From contig NZ_JAHKRM010000028.1 of assembly GCF_019396345.1 (NCBI RefSeq), positions 7,498 to 71,497 of the forward strand: a DNA stretch of 64,000 bases. Direction: 5' to 3'. The position numbers and the translations under genes were made by a program. The notes beneath the pieces were generated by a model that saw nothing but the letters and a program-made list of their open reading frames with translations, was not told the origin of the DNA and made no database searches. Origin of the DNA: Nonomuraea guangzhouensis (GTDB lineage Bacteria > Actinomycetota > Actinomycetes > Streptosporangiales > Streptosporangiaceae). Positions 9,275 through 17,254 of the stretch are shown here, in pieces (the stretch's first letter is position 1; each line of letters opens with the position of its first letter).

Positions 9275-9547
9275 GTGAGCAAGCGATCCCGCAGGCGCCG
9301 TGTTCTCACCAGTGGGGCTCCGAGCTGGCTGCCCGGCTTCGGCCCGGGCGAGCCGCACGGCCCGGACAACGACTTCCCGCGCGACGAACCGGGCGGGGGC
9401 GAAGGCGGGGTTCGCGAGCCGCGCCGGCCCAAACCCGCGCCGCCGTCCCTGACGGCGGAGGTCCCCCTGCCCGAGCCGCCCCTGTGGGCGCACGACCGTT
9501 CGGTCCCACCTCCGGACGAGGTCACCAGGATGCTGGCGCTCGACTGA
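9275..9547 (+). CDS. small proline-rich hypothetical protein
   Basis: A 90-residue protein of unknown function: a basic start (SKRSRRRR), then a Gly/Pro-rich low-complexity middle, ending VTRMLALD. The GTG at 9275 is chosen over the upstream ATG at 9239 because a near-ideal AAGGAGG lies 4 nt before it. No membrane segment or known domain. The strong ribosome site argues that it is a genuine gene. Confidence 0.6.
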   Translation: MSKRSRRRRVLTSGAPSWLPGFGPGEPHGPDNDFPRDEPGGGEGGVREPRRPKPAPPSLTAEVPLPEPPLWAHDRSVPPPDEVTRMLALD

Positions 9548-9589
9548 CCCTGGCCAGATCGCGTCCTGCCAGATGGGACCATCTATGTA

Positions 9590-9601
9590 GGGATTTATCC
9601 C
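9590..9601. promoter_or_regulatory. dyad upstream of the P450 gene
   Basis: GGGAT-TT-ATCCC lies 38 bp before the P450 start codon, in a 91-bp gap. It could be an operator overlapping the promoter. Function is inferred only from symmetry and position. Confidence 0.35.
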
Positions 9602-9638
9602 AACAAAGTGTGATGTATCCCCAGCAGGACGGATTTCG

Positions 9639-10811
9639 ATGTCAGACACAGACGACTTCCCCCTCGTCCAGTTCATGCGCGAGGGCTTCGATCCCGTCGC
9701 CGAGCTCGCCCGCATCCGTACGGAGCAGCCGGTGTTCCCGATGCGGATCCCGGGTGACCAGACGGTCTATCTGGTCACCCGGTACGAGGACGTGCGGAGC
9801 GTGCTGGCCGACCACGACCGGTTCAGCAACGACTTCGGCAACGTGATCGGCCTGGGCACCAGCCAGGAGGACCCGGGCGGCCTGGGCTTCCGGGATCCGC
9901 CCGAGCACACCAGGCTGCGCAAGTACCTGACGCCGGAGTTCACCATGCGCCGCCTGCGCCGGCTGGTGCCGCGCATCGAGGCCATGGTCGAGGAGTACCT
10001 GGACCGGATGGCGGCCAAGGGCTCGTCCGCCGATCTGGTGGAGTCGTTCGCGCTGCCGATCCCCTCTCTGGTCGTGTGCGAACTGCTGGGTGTGCCGTAC
10101 GAGGACCGGGCCGACTTCCTGAAGATCAGCACGAACCGCTTCGACCTCAGCGCGGGCCCCGAGGCGTCGCTGCAGGCGGTCAACGACGCGATGGCGTACC
10201 TGACGGACCTGGTCGCCCGCGAACGGCGGAACCCCGGCGACGGCCTGCTCGGGCAACTGCTGCGCGACCACGGCGACGACCTCGACGACCGGACGCTGGC
10301 CAGCATGGCCGACGGCCTGCTCACCGGCGGCCACGACACCAGCACGAGCATGCTCGCGCTCGGCACGCTCTGGCTGCTGGAGAACCCTGAGCAGGCCGCC
10401 CGGGTACGCGAGGACGACGACTACATCGAGCAGGTGGTCGAGGAGCTGCTGCGGTACATGACCGTGGTGCAGGTGGCCTTCCCCCGTTTCGCCCGCGAGG
10501 ACCTGGACCTGCTCGGCCACTCGATCAAGAAGGGCGAGATGGTGCTCTGCTCGCTCACGGCGGCCAACCGCGACCCCCACCTCGGCGAGGCGATCGAGCA
10601 GGTCCGGCCGGAGCGCGCGACGGCGGGCTCGCACCTGGCCTTCGGCCACGGCATCCATCGCTGCATCGGGGCGCCCCTGGCCCAGATGGAGATGCGCATC
10701 GCCTTCCCCGCGCTGCTGCGCCGCTTTCCGGGGCTCCGCGTGGCGGGTGAGGTGCCGTTCAGGAAGCTCGCCATCGTCTATGGCGTGGAGAAGCTACCCG
10801 TAGCGTGGTAG
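9639..10811 (+). CDS. cytochrome P450 (soluble, class I type)
   Basis: A heme-thiolate monooxygenase of 390 residues, typical for soluble actinomycete P450s. The I-helix is TGGHDTST with the canonical Asp233-Thr234 acid-alcohol pair. The K-helix ExxR is in EELLRYM, and the heme loop FGHGIHRCIGAPLAQ carries the proximal Cys342. A good ribosome site (AGGACGGA) precedes the ATG. No ferredoxin or reductase gene adjoins, so it must use partners encoded elsewhere. The HAD gene starts 19 bp downstream, suggesting co-transcription with no obvious shared pathway. Substrate unknown. Confidence 0.93.
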   Translation: MSDTDDFPLVQFMREGFDPVAELARIRTEQPVFPMRIPGDQTVYLVTRYEDVRSVLADHDRFSNDFGNVIGLGTSQEDPGGLGFRDPPEHTRLRKYLTPEFTMRRLRRLVPRIEAMVEEYLDRMAAKGSSADLVESFALPIPSLVVCELLGVPYEDRADFLKISTNRFDLSAGPEASLQAVNDAMAYLTDLVARERRNPGDGLLGQLLRDHGDDLDDRTLASMADGLLTGGHDTSTSMLALGTLWLLENPEQAARVREDDDYIEQVVEELLRYMTVVQVAFPRFAREDLDLLGHSIKKGEMVLCSLTAANRDPHLGEAIEQVRPERATAGSHLAFGHGIHRCIGAPLAQMEMRIAFPALLRRFPGLRVAGEVPFRKLAIVYGVEKLPVAW

Positions 10812-10830
10812 AGCGGTTACGTTCACAGGT

Positions 10831-11583
10831 GTGAACGAGCCTGTCATCGACCTGACCGCGATCAGCGCCGTCGTCTTCGACACCGACGGCGTGGTCACCG
10901 ACACCGCTCGGGGGCACGCGGCCGCCTGGAAGCATGTCTTCGACGCGTTCCTGCGCGGACGCTCGGCGCCTTTCGACATCCGTGACGACTACCTGCGGCA
11001 CGTCGACGGCCGTCCGCGGCTGGACGGCGTCCGTACGTTCCTGGCCTCGCGCGGCATCACGCTGCCGGAGGGCGCCCCCGACGACGAGGCGGGGGCGCCC
11101 ACCGTGCACGGGCTCGGCCTGGCCAAGGACCAGCTGTTCATGGCGCAGGTGGACAAGTACGGGGTGGCCGCCTTCCCCTCGACCGTGGCGCTGCTGCACG
11201 AGCTGCGCCGCAGGGGGGCGCGCACCGCGGCCGTCTCCGCCAGCCTGCACGGCCGCAAGCTGGTCGGCTCGGCGGGCGTGCTGCACCTGTTCGACCTGCT
11301 GGTCGACGGCAACGACGCGGCCCTGATGAACCTGCCGGGCAAGCCGGACCCCGCGCTGTTCCTGGAGGCGGTCCGCCGCCTGGCCCTGCCCGCGGCCAAG
11401 GCGGGCCTGATCGAGGCTGCGCTGCCGGGGATCCAGGCGGGCCGCAAGGGCGGCTTCGGGCTCGTCATCGCGGTCGACCGGCACGGCGAGAGCGCCGAGC
11501 TGAGCTCGCAGGGCGCCGACGTGGTGGTGAAGGACCTCGTGGAGCTGGGCGTGCGGGGCAGGGTCCTGCCCTTGACCTCCTAA
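10831..11583 (+). CDS. HAD-superfamily hydrolase (beta-phosphoglucomutase-like)
   Basis: A 250-residue HAD-fold protein. Motif I is VVFDTDGVVTDT with the nucleophile Asp17 and Asp19. Motif II is the Ser in AVSASLHGRK and motif III lies near GKPDPALF. Beta-phosphoglucomutase relatives normally have Glu-Asp in motif IV. Here the sequence is GLIEAALPGIQAG, with Ala196 where the metal-binding Asp is expected, so metal affinity or activity may be altered. The start is GTG 10831. It sits between the P450 and DUF4031 genes with gaps of 19 and 10 bp. A sugar-phosphate mutase or phosphatase role is an inference from family. Confidence 0.8.
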   Translation: MNEPVIDLTAISAVVFDTDGVVTDTARGHAAAWKHVFDAFLRGRSAPFDIRDDYLRHVDGRPRLDGVRTFLASRGITLPEGAPDDEAGAPTVHGLGLAKDQLFMAQVDKYGVAAFPSTVALLHELRRRGARTAAVSASLHGRKLVGSAGVLHLFDLLVDGNDAALMNLPGKPDPALFLEAVRRLALPAAKAGLIEAALPGIQAGRKGGFGLVIAVDRHGESAELSSQGADVVVKDLVELGVRGRVLPLTS

Positions 11584-11593
11584 CCTTGACGTC

Positions 11594-11857
11594 GTGACGG
11601 TGCTCATCGATCCCCCCGCCTGGCCGGGGCCGCGCGGCCTCATGTGGTCGCATCTGGTCAGCGACAGCTCCCTGGACGAACTCCACGCCTTCGCGGTACG
11701 CCTCGGCGTGCCGGAGCGGGCGTTCGACCGCGACCACTACGACGTGCCGGAGACCGTGCACGCCCGCGCCGTGGAGCTGGGGGCGGAAGCGGTGAGCTCG
11801 CGCGAGCTACTGCGCCGCCTCATCGCCGCCGGGCTGCGCCGCCGCAAGCGCCACTAG
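11594..11857 (+). CDS. DUF4031-family protein
   Basis: An 87-residue protein beginning MTVLIDPPAWPGPRGLMWSH, the typical DUF4031 opening, with conserved His/Asp positions and a basic C-terminus (LRRRKRH). Its function is unknown. The start is GTG 11594, 10 bp after the HAD gene, in the same apparent operon. Its last 51 bp overlap tail-to-tail with the HD-domain gene on the other strand. Confidence 0.8.
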   Translation: MTVLIDPPAWPGPRGLMWSHLVSDSSLDELHAFAVRLGVPERAFDRDHYDVPETVHARAVELGAEAVSSRELLRRLIAAGLRRRKRH

Positions 11858-12442
11858 CTCGGCGCTCATGTTGGCCCGCGCGCGCCGCTCCCACAGCTCG
11901 TGCGCCTCGTCCGTCCGATAGAGCCTGGGTACGGCCAGGAGCCTGCGCAGCACTGCGGCCCGGCCCTGGCGGAACAGCTCGTCGGGCACGTGCGCGTACT
12001 CCTGGCGGATCTGGGCCGTGTAGCGCTCGTAGCCGGGACCGCCCAGGACCGCGAGGTCGGCGTCGCACAGGACGGCGCCGTCGCGGTCGCCCTCGGCCAG
12101 CGTGTCGTGCGCGGCCGTCAGCCGTACCAGCCTGGCCACCTCGGCGACCCGTCCGGCGGGCACGCCGCAGCGGGGCAGCCGCGCCTGGGCCAGCTGGGCG
12201 CTGCGCTCCTCGTCCCAGCCCGGCCGCCCGTCGTAGACGGCATCGTGGAACCAGGCGGCCAGCCGCACCGCGACGGGATCGTCGGCGGCGCCCGCCAGCC
12301 GGTCGATCGCGCCGAGCACGGCGGCGAGGTGCTCGAGCGTGTGGTAGCGGCGGTGCGGCTCGGCCCACCGGGCGACCAGCTCGGCACCGATGGCCCTGGC
12401 CGCCGGCGAGTCCGCCACCAGGGTGAGCCAGTCGTCGCGCAT
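11807..12442 (-). CDS. HD-domain metal-dependent phosphohydrolase-like protein
   Basis: A 211-residue predicted HD-fold protein. RRYHTLEHL supplies the first His, WFHDAVYDG the His-Asp pair and LCDADLAVLGG the distal Asp ligand. This is the arrangement of the small COG4339-type predicted phosphohydrolases. The substrate is unknown; nucleotides are likely for the fold. The ATG at 12442 has a weak ribosome site. The C-terminal coding end is antisense to the end of the DUF4031 gene. Confidence 0.82.
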   Translation of the reverse strand: MRDDWLTLVADSPAARAIGAELVARWAEPHRRYHTLEHLAAVLGAIDRLAGAADDPVAVRLAAWFHDAVYDGRPGWDEERSAQLAQARLPRCGVPAGRVAEVARLVRLTAAHDTLAEGDRDGAVLCDADLAVLGGPGYERYTAQIRQEYAHVPDELFRQGRAAVLRRLLAVPRLYRTDEAHELWERRARANMSAELVALAAAQPGGDEAAQ

Positions 12443-12450
12443 GGGACCTA

Positions 12451-12497
12451 CGGTAGATCACCCCACGCGAGCACAGCCTGTGTACCAGGATCTACCG
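12451..12497. promoter_or_regulatory. 9-bp inverted repeat in a divergent promoter region
   Basis: CGGTAGATC (12451-12459) and its exact complement GATCTACCG (12489-12497) flank a 29-bp spacer. They occupy most of the 74-bp gap between the HD gene and the alpha-hydroxy-acid oxidase gene. This suggests paired operator half-sites or a cruciform controlling both genes. Confidence 0.45.
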
Positions 12498-12516
12498 CCT
12501 TGATAGCGTTCTGAGC

Positions 12517-13743
12517 ATGGAGCCGACGGCGAGGGATCCCCGGCGTCTGCCGCGCTGGCGGGAGTTGCGCGCCGTGCTGCCGCCCAGGCCGCGGCCGTTC
12601 CCGTCGGCAGAGCGGCGGCTGGCCGCGGCGGCCGATCTCGCGGACGTCCGGCGGCTGGCGTGGCGGCGGGCGCCGCGGGTGGTGTTCGACTACGTCGACG
12701 GCGCGGCCGAGGCGGAGCGGTCGCTGGCCAGGTCGGTGGCGGCGTTCGCGCGGGCCGAGCTGCGGCCGCGGGTGCTGCGGGACGTCTCCGAGGCGCCCAC
12801 GGCGGTGGAGGTGCTCGGCAGGCGGATCTCGATGCCGGTCGTGCTCGCGCCCACCGGGTTCACCCGGATGATGCATCGTGCCGGCGAGCGGGCCGTGGCC
12901 AGGGCGGCGGCCCGGGCGGGGGTGCCGTACACGCTGTCCACGATGGGGACCACGACGCCCGAGGACGTGACGGCGGCGGCGCCGGACGGGTGGAACTGGT
13001 TCCAGCTCTACGTCGTGCGCGATCGCGAGCGCAGCCGTGAGTCGCTCGACCGGGCCCGCGAGGCGGGCATGGAGGTGCTGGTCGTCACCGTGGACGTGCC
13101 GGTGGCGGGGGCGCGGCTGCGTGACGTGCGGCACGGCATGACGATGCCGCCCGTCCTGCGCTGGCGCGGCGTGCTGCAGGCGCTGGGCCGGCCGGCCTGG
13201 TGGTTCGACTTCCTCACCAGCGAGCCGCTCCGCTTCGCCACCGTCGACGGCGCGCCGGACGACCTGGCGGGGATCACGAACCTGATGTTCGATCCGACGG
13301 TGACGCTACGGGACCTGGAGTGGATCCGGTCGGTCTGGCCGGGCCCGCTGCTGGTCAAGGGCGTGCAGCGGGTGGACGACGCCAAGGACCTGGCGGCGGT
13401 GGGGGTGGACGGGCTGGTCGTCTCCAACCACGGCGGCCGGCAGCTGGACCGCGCTCCGACCCCGCTGGAGCTGCTGCCCGAGGTGGTGGCCGCGGTCGGT
13501 GACCGTACGGAGGTGTTCCTGGACGGCGGAGTGCGCAGCGGCGCGGACATCGCGATCGCGGTGGCGCTGGGCGCGCGGGCCTGTTTCGTCGGCCGGGCCT
13601 ACCTGTACGGGCTGATGGCGGGCGGTGAGGCGGGCGTGGACCGGGTGCTTGCCCTGCTCCGCGCCGAGCTGGTGCGCACGCTGCAACTGCTGGGCGTGGG
13701 CGGGGTGGCGGGGCTGGACCCCGACTGCGTACGCCTGCGGTAG
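12517..13743 (+). CDS. FMN-dependent alpha-hydroxy-acid oxidase/dehydrogenase (LldD-like)
   Basis: Oxidises a 2-hydroxy acid such as L-lactate to the 2-oxo acid using FMN. The 408-residue protein has an N-terminal segment of about 40 residues ahead of the barrel. It then has VFDYVDGAAEAE, PVVLAPTGFTRM (FMN binding), WFQLYV, LVVTVDVPVAGAR, and the catalytic loop VSNHGGRQLDRAP with His305 and Arg308. DGGVRSG closes the phosphate site. Length and features suit the LldD/lactate-oxidising group; the substrate is not fixed by sequence. A second family member lies at 41137-42174. The gene seems to stand alone. Confidence 0.88.
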   Translation: MEPTARDPRRLPRWRELRAVLPPRPRPFPSAERRLAAAADLADVRRLAWRRAPRVVFDYVDGAAEAERSLARSVAAFARAELRPRVLRDVSEAPTAVEVLGRRISMPVVLAPTGFTRMMHRAGERAVARAAARAGVPYTLSTMGTTTPEDVTAAAPDGWNWFQLYVVRDRERSRESLDRAREAGMEVLVVTVDVPVAGARLRDVRHGMTMPPVLRWRGVLQALGRPAWWFDFLTSEPLRFATVDGAPDDLAGITNLMFDPTVTLRDLEWIRSVWPGPLLVKGVQRVDDAKDLAAVGVDGLVVSNHGGRQLDRAPTPLELLPEVVAAVGDRTEVFLDGGVRSGADIAIAVALGARACFVGRAYLYGLMAGGEAGVDRVLALLRAELVRTLQLLGVGGVAGLDPDCVRLR

Positions 13744-13760
13744 CTTTATTTGATACTTAG
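13744..13760. promoter_or_regulatory. CTTTATT-N4-ACTTAG motif, copy 1
   Basis: The motif overlaps the ROK stop codon. The same spaced motif, 13 of 13 defined bases, recurs at 15034-15050 in front of the binding-protein gene. It is a candidate binding site for the ROK regulator encoded between the two copies. Confidence 0.4.
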
Positions 13761-14947
13761 GCAATAGTCGTGACGGATTGCCGGAACGCGGCCTCCCGGA
13801 AGAACGCCTCGATGACCAGCGTGGCGGCGCCCAGCGCCACGGCGTCCGCGCCGAGGCGGCCGAGCACGATCGAGTCGCCGCGGAACGGCTGGGCCAGCGT
13901 GTTGGCCTCGGTCGCGGCGCGGATCTCGTCGAGCAGCCGCCCGCCCAGCATCAGGCCCGCCCAGCCGCCGATCACGATGCGCTCCGGGTTGAACAGGTGG
14001 ACCAGGCTCGACAGGCCGGCCCCGAGCATCTCGACGGTCTCGCCGACCACCGGCGAGCCCGACGCCAGCACCCCGGCCAGCGCCGACTCCTCGTCGGCCG
14101 AGTCGGCGACGACGCCCGCCCGCTCCAGGATGGCCTCGGCCCCCACGTACGCCTCCAGGCAGCCGCGCGCGCCGCAGCGGCAGGGCCGCCCGCCCGCGAC
14201 GACCTTGAGGTGGCCGACCTCGCCGGCGGCCTTGCCCGCGCCCCGGTAGATGCTCCCGTCCGCGACGATCATGCCGCCCACGCCGGAGCCCATCAGCACC
14301 ATGATCGCGTCGCGGGTGCCGCGTCCCGAACCGAACCAGAGCTCGGCCTGGCCCATCGTCTTGGCGCCGTTGTCCACGTACAGCGGCAGCGAGGTGCCCG
14401 CCCGCAGCAGCGCGCCGAGCGGCACGGCCGCCCAGCCGAAAGCCTTGGCGAGCACCAGCGCGTCGGGGCCCGGCTCGACGATGCCCGGCACCCCGACGCC
14501 GACGCCGAGCACCTGGTCGGCGGGGATCCCGCCCTCGGCGATCACCGCGTCGACGCCGGTGAGGATGTGGCGGGCGACCAGCTCGGGGTCGTGCCTGGCC
14601 GAGCGCACCGCGTAGTGCGCCCTGGCGCGTTCCTTCATCTCCAGGTCGAACAGCTCGACCCGGACCTGGGTCTCCCCCACGTCCACGCCGATCGCGTAGC
14701 CGTAGACGGGGTTGACGCGGAGCAGCACGCGGGGGCGGCCGCCGTCGGAGTCGACCTGACCCGCCTCGACCACGACGTTGTCGGCGAGCAGGTCGCCGGT
14801 CATGGTGCTGACCGTCGCCGCGCTCAGCCCGGTCACGCCGCACAGGTCGTTGCGGCTGGCCGGGCCGCCGAAGTACAGCGCCCGCAGGAGCATCGCGCGG
14901 TTTCCCCTGCGGAGGTCTCGCACCGTCCTGCGCTGTGGCGTGCCCAT
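13757..14947 (-). CDS. ROK-family transcriptional regulator
   Basis: A 396-residue NagC/XylR-type regulator. An N-terminal winged helix-turn-helix (about residues 10-70, LSAATVSTMTGDLLADNVV) precedes a sugar-kinase-like domain with GYAIGVDVGE, GVGVPGIVEPG and GSGVGGMIVADG. The zinc motif GHLKV...CRCGARGCLE is complete, so it should bind metal and sugar. It is divergent from the sugar ABC operon, with a 140-bp gap, and is its most likely local repressor, released by the imported sugar. The ATG at 14947 fits the domain start. Confidence 0.93.
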   Translation of the reverse strand: MGTPQRRTVRDLRRGNRAMLLRALYFGGPASRNDLCGVTGLSAATVSTMTGDLLADNVVVEAGQVDSDGGRPRVLLRVNPVYGYAIGVDVGETQVRVELFDLEMKERARAHYAVRSARHDPELVARHILTGVDAVIAEGGIPADQVLGVGVGVPGIVEPGPDALVLAKAFGWAAVPLGALLRAGTSLPLYVDNGAKTMGQAELWFGSGRGTRDAIMVLMGSGVGGMIVADGSIYRGAGKAAGEVGHLKVVAGGRPCRCGARGCLEAYVGAEAILERAGVVADSADEESALAGVLASGSPVVGETVEMLGAGLSSLVHLFNPERIVIGGWAGLMLGGRLLDEIRAATEANTLAQPFRGDSIVLGRLGADAVALGAATLVIEAFFREAAFRQSVTTIA

Positions 14948-15006
14948 CGTCCCCGTCCTCTCCCGAGTGCTCCGTCATGTTAGTTCAAAGCGCGAAGCCT
15001 GGTGTT

Positions 15007-15050
15007 ACCGAAGTGTTTCTTCGGTGCTCCTGACTTTATTCACGACTTAG
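15007..15050. promoter_or_regulatory. operator region of the sugar ABC operon
   Basis: Within the ROK/ABC divergent gap, a perfect hairpin-capable dyad ACCGAAG-N5-CTTCGGT (15007-15025) is followed by copy 2 of CTTTATT-N4-ACTTAG (15034-15050). Copy 2 ends 37 bp before the binding-protein ATG and GAGGAG lies between. The placement suits a repressor site overlapping the promoter. Confidence 0.5.
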
Positions 15051-15087
15051 ATTATGGTCTGCCCATCCCCCCGATGAGGAGTAGACA

Positions 15088-16296
15088 ATGAGCCGAGGAG
15101 TCGTCCGAGGAGCCGCGGTGGCGGCACTCGTGGCCGGGCTCGCCGCCTGTGGCGGCGGCCAGGGGTCGGGCAATGAGAAGACGCTCACCTTCTGGATGTA
15201 CCAGGACCGCACACCGCAGGCCGGTCAGGTCATCGAGAAGGTCCGCAAGGACTTCGAGAAGGCCAACCCCGGCGTCACGGTCAAACTCGTCAAGATCCCC
15301 AAGGACGACTACAACACCAAGCTGGGCGGCGCCGTGGCCGGCAAGAGCGCGCCCGACGCCGGGATACTCGACCAGCCCCTGGTCTCCAAGTACGCGCTGG
15401 ACGGCACGATCAAGGAGGTGCCCGCCGGGCTGATCGACGAGAGCGCCTTCTACAAGGGCGCGCTCGACACCAACCGGGCCGGCGGCAAGCTCTACGGCCT
15501 GCCCGCCGACCAGACCTGCGTGGCGCTGTTCTACAACAAGAAGCTGGTCCCGGCGCCGCCCAAGACCTGGGACGAGATGAAGGCGACGGCCGCCCGGGTG
15601 CACCAGGCCGACGCGAACGTCGCCGGGATGAACGTGCCCAAGGGCGACGGCTACGGCGCGTGGATGTTCCCCGGCGTCGTGCACGGCGCGGGCGGCCAGA
15701 TGGTCGACGACGCGGGCAAGAAGGTGCTGTTCGACCAGCCGCCGGCGGTCGAGGCGCTGCAGCTCTGGGTGGACCTGCTGAAGTCGTCGCCGCGCAAGAT
15801 CACCGACTCGGACAAGCCCTTCGAGAACGGCCTGGCCGCCATGACGATCTCCGGGCCGTGGGACGTGCCGACGATCCACGAGCAGTTCCCCGACCTGGAC
15901 TTCGGCGTGGCGCCCCTGCCGTACAAGAGCGAGCCGGCGGGCAACATCGGCGGCGAGGACTCCGTGGTCTTCTCCACCAGCAAGAACGCCGACCTGGCCT
16001 GGAAGTGGCTGGCGTTCCTGACCGATGCCCAGAACAACGGCGCCATCGCCGACGCGTTCGGCGGCTTCCCGGTCAACCTCAAGGCGCAGGTCGTCGCCGC
16101 CGGGCCCGAGCAGGCGGCGTTCCTGGAGCAGCTCAAGGTGGCGCACGCCAGGCCGGCCGTGCCGCAGTGGATCCAGGTCAACGACGAGATCATCGCCCCG
16201 GCCCTGGAGTCGGCGCTGACCGGCAAGGCCACCGCCCAGCAGGCGCTGACGGACGCGGCGGGCAAGACCCGTTCCCTCCTGGGCTGGACCGGCTGA
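15088..16296 (+). CDS. sugar ABC transporter substrate-binding lipoprotein (family 1)
   Basis: Extracellular solute-binding protein of 402 residues, anchored by lipid. It has a signal peptide of about 20 residues with lipobox LAAC (Cys21). The mature part starts LTFWMYQDRTP, and PLVSKYALDG and GLAAMTISGPWDV are typical of family 1 (maltose/multiple-sugar type). GAGGAG precedes the ATG. It is the first gene of a four-gene operon with two permeases and a GH35-like enzyme. A galactose-containing oligosaccharide is the likely cargo. No ATPase is encoded here, so a shared MsiK-type ATPase is probably used. Confidence 0.93.
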   Translation: MSRGVVRGAAVAALVAGLAACGGGQGSGNEKTLTFWMYQDRTPQAGQVIEKVRKDFEKANPGVTVKLVKIPKDDYNTKLGGAVAGKSAPDAGILDQPLVSKYALDGTIKEVPAGLIDESAFYKGALDTNRAGGKLYGLPADQTCVALFYNKKLVPAPPKTWDEMKATAARVHQADANVAGMNVPKGDGYGAWMFPGVVHGAGGQMVDDAGKKVLFDQPPAVEALQLWVDLLKSSPRKITDSDKPFENGLAAMTISGPWDVPTIHEQFPDLDFGVAPLPYKSEPAGNIGGEDSVVFSTSKNADLAWKWLAFLTDAQNNGAIADAFGGFPVNLKAQVVAAGPEQAAFLEQLKVAHARPAVPQWIQVNDEIIAPALESALTGKATAQQALTDAAGKTRSLLGWTG

Positions 16297-16297
16297 G

Positions 16298-17254
16298 GTG
16301 ACGGCACCCGTACTGGAGGGCCGGAAGGAGGTGGCGGCCCATCCCAGGAGACGTCCGCGCGGCCGCTCGAACGACCGCCTGGTGGGGTGGCTCCTGGTCA
16401 CCCCCGCGGTCGTCTACTTCGTGGTCTTCCTGCTGTATCCGGCCCTGTCGGCGCTGTACTACAGCTTCACGGACTGGAACCTGCGCTCGGCGGCCTCCTG
16501 GGTGGGGCTCGCCAACTACGCGGACCTGATGTTCGACGACGTCAAGTACCCGCACTTCTGGAAGTCCGTGCGGGTCACCCTGCAGTACACGCTGATCGCC
16601 GTGCCGCTGACGATGGTGGCGGCGCTGGTGCAGGCGCTGCTGGTGAACGCGATCCGGCGCGGGGCGAACCTGTTCCGGCTGCTGCTGTTCCTGCCGGTGG
16701 TGACGGCCGAGGCGGCGGTGGGCGCGATCTGGCGCTGGCTGTACGACCCGCAGTACGGCCTGATCAACTCGGTGCTCGGCCTGGTCGGCATCCCCGGCCA
16801 GAACTGGCTGAACACCCCCGAGCTGGTCATCCCCGCCCTGGCGTTCATCTCCGCCTGGCAGTGCGGCATCTCGATGATCATCTACCTGGCGGGGCTGAAG
16901 GGCATTCCGGGCACCATCCGCGAGGCGGCGATCATCGACGGGGCGGGGCCGTGGCAGCGGTTCTGGCGGGTGATCGTGCCCATGCTCCGCCCGACCACGT
17001 TCTACCTGCTGGTGACGGGCGTGATCGCGGCTCTGCAGGTGTTCGGGCTGGTGTACGTGATCTTCTCGGGGAATGGGCGGAGCGTCACCGGCGGGCCCGA
17101 GCAGTCGGGGCTCAGCTACGTGCTCCACCTGTACCTGTTCGCCTTCCGGTACGACGCCATGGGCGCCGCCTGCGCGATGTCGTTCATCCTGCTCGCCTTC
17201 ATCATGATCATCACCGCTCTGCAGTTCAGGTTCGTCAAGCAGGAGGCGTCATGA
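16298..17254 (+). CDS. sugar ABC transporter permease 1 (MalF/UgpA-like)
   Basis: A 318-residue inner-membrane permease with six membrane segments after a basic cytoplasmic N-terminus (about 30 residues). The EAA loop is IREAAIIDGAGPWQRFWRVI, which contacts the ATPase. The start is GTG 16298, one base after the binding-protein stop, so translation is coupled. It pairs with the next gene to form the channel. Confidence 0.92.
   Translation: MTAPVLEGRKEVAAHPRRRPRGRSNDRLVGWLLVTPAVVYFVVFLLYPALSALYYSFTDWNLRSAASWVGLANYADLMFDDVKYPHFWKSVRVTLQYTLIAVPLTMVAALVQALLVNAIRRGANLFRLLLFLPVVTAEAAVGAIWRWLYDPQYGLINSVLGLVGIPGQNWLNTPELVIPALAFISAWQCGISMIIYLAGLKGIPGTIREAAIIDGAGPWQRFWRVIVPMLRPTTFYLLVTGVIAALQVFGLVYVIFSGNGRSVTGGPEQSGLSYVLHLYLFAFRYDAMGAACAMSFILLAFIMIITALQFRFVKQEAS

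Noticed and set aside
9639-10811. P450 as part of a biosynthetic cluster with the HAD gene
   Set aside because: The flanking genes share no evident pathway and no redox partner is present.
12517-13743. Mycofactocin-type FMN enzyme (MftD)
   Set aside because: The mft neighbours are absent and the features suit a general LldD-like oxidase.
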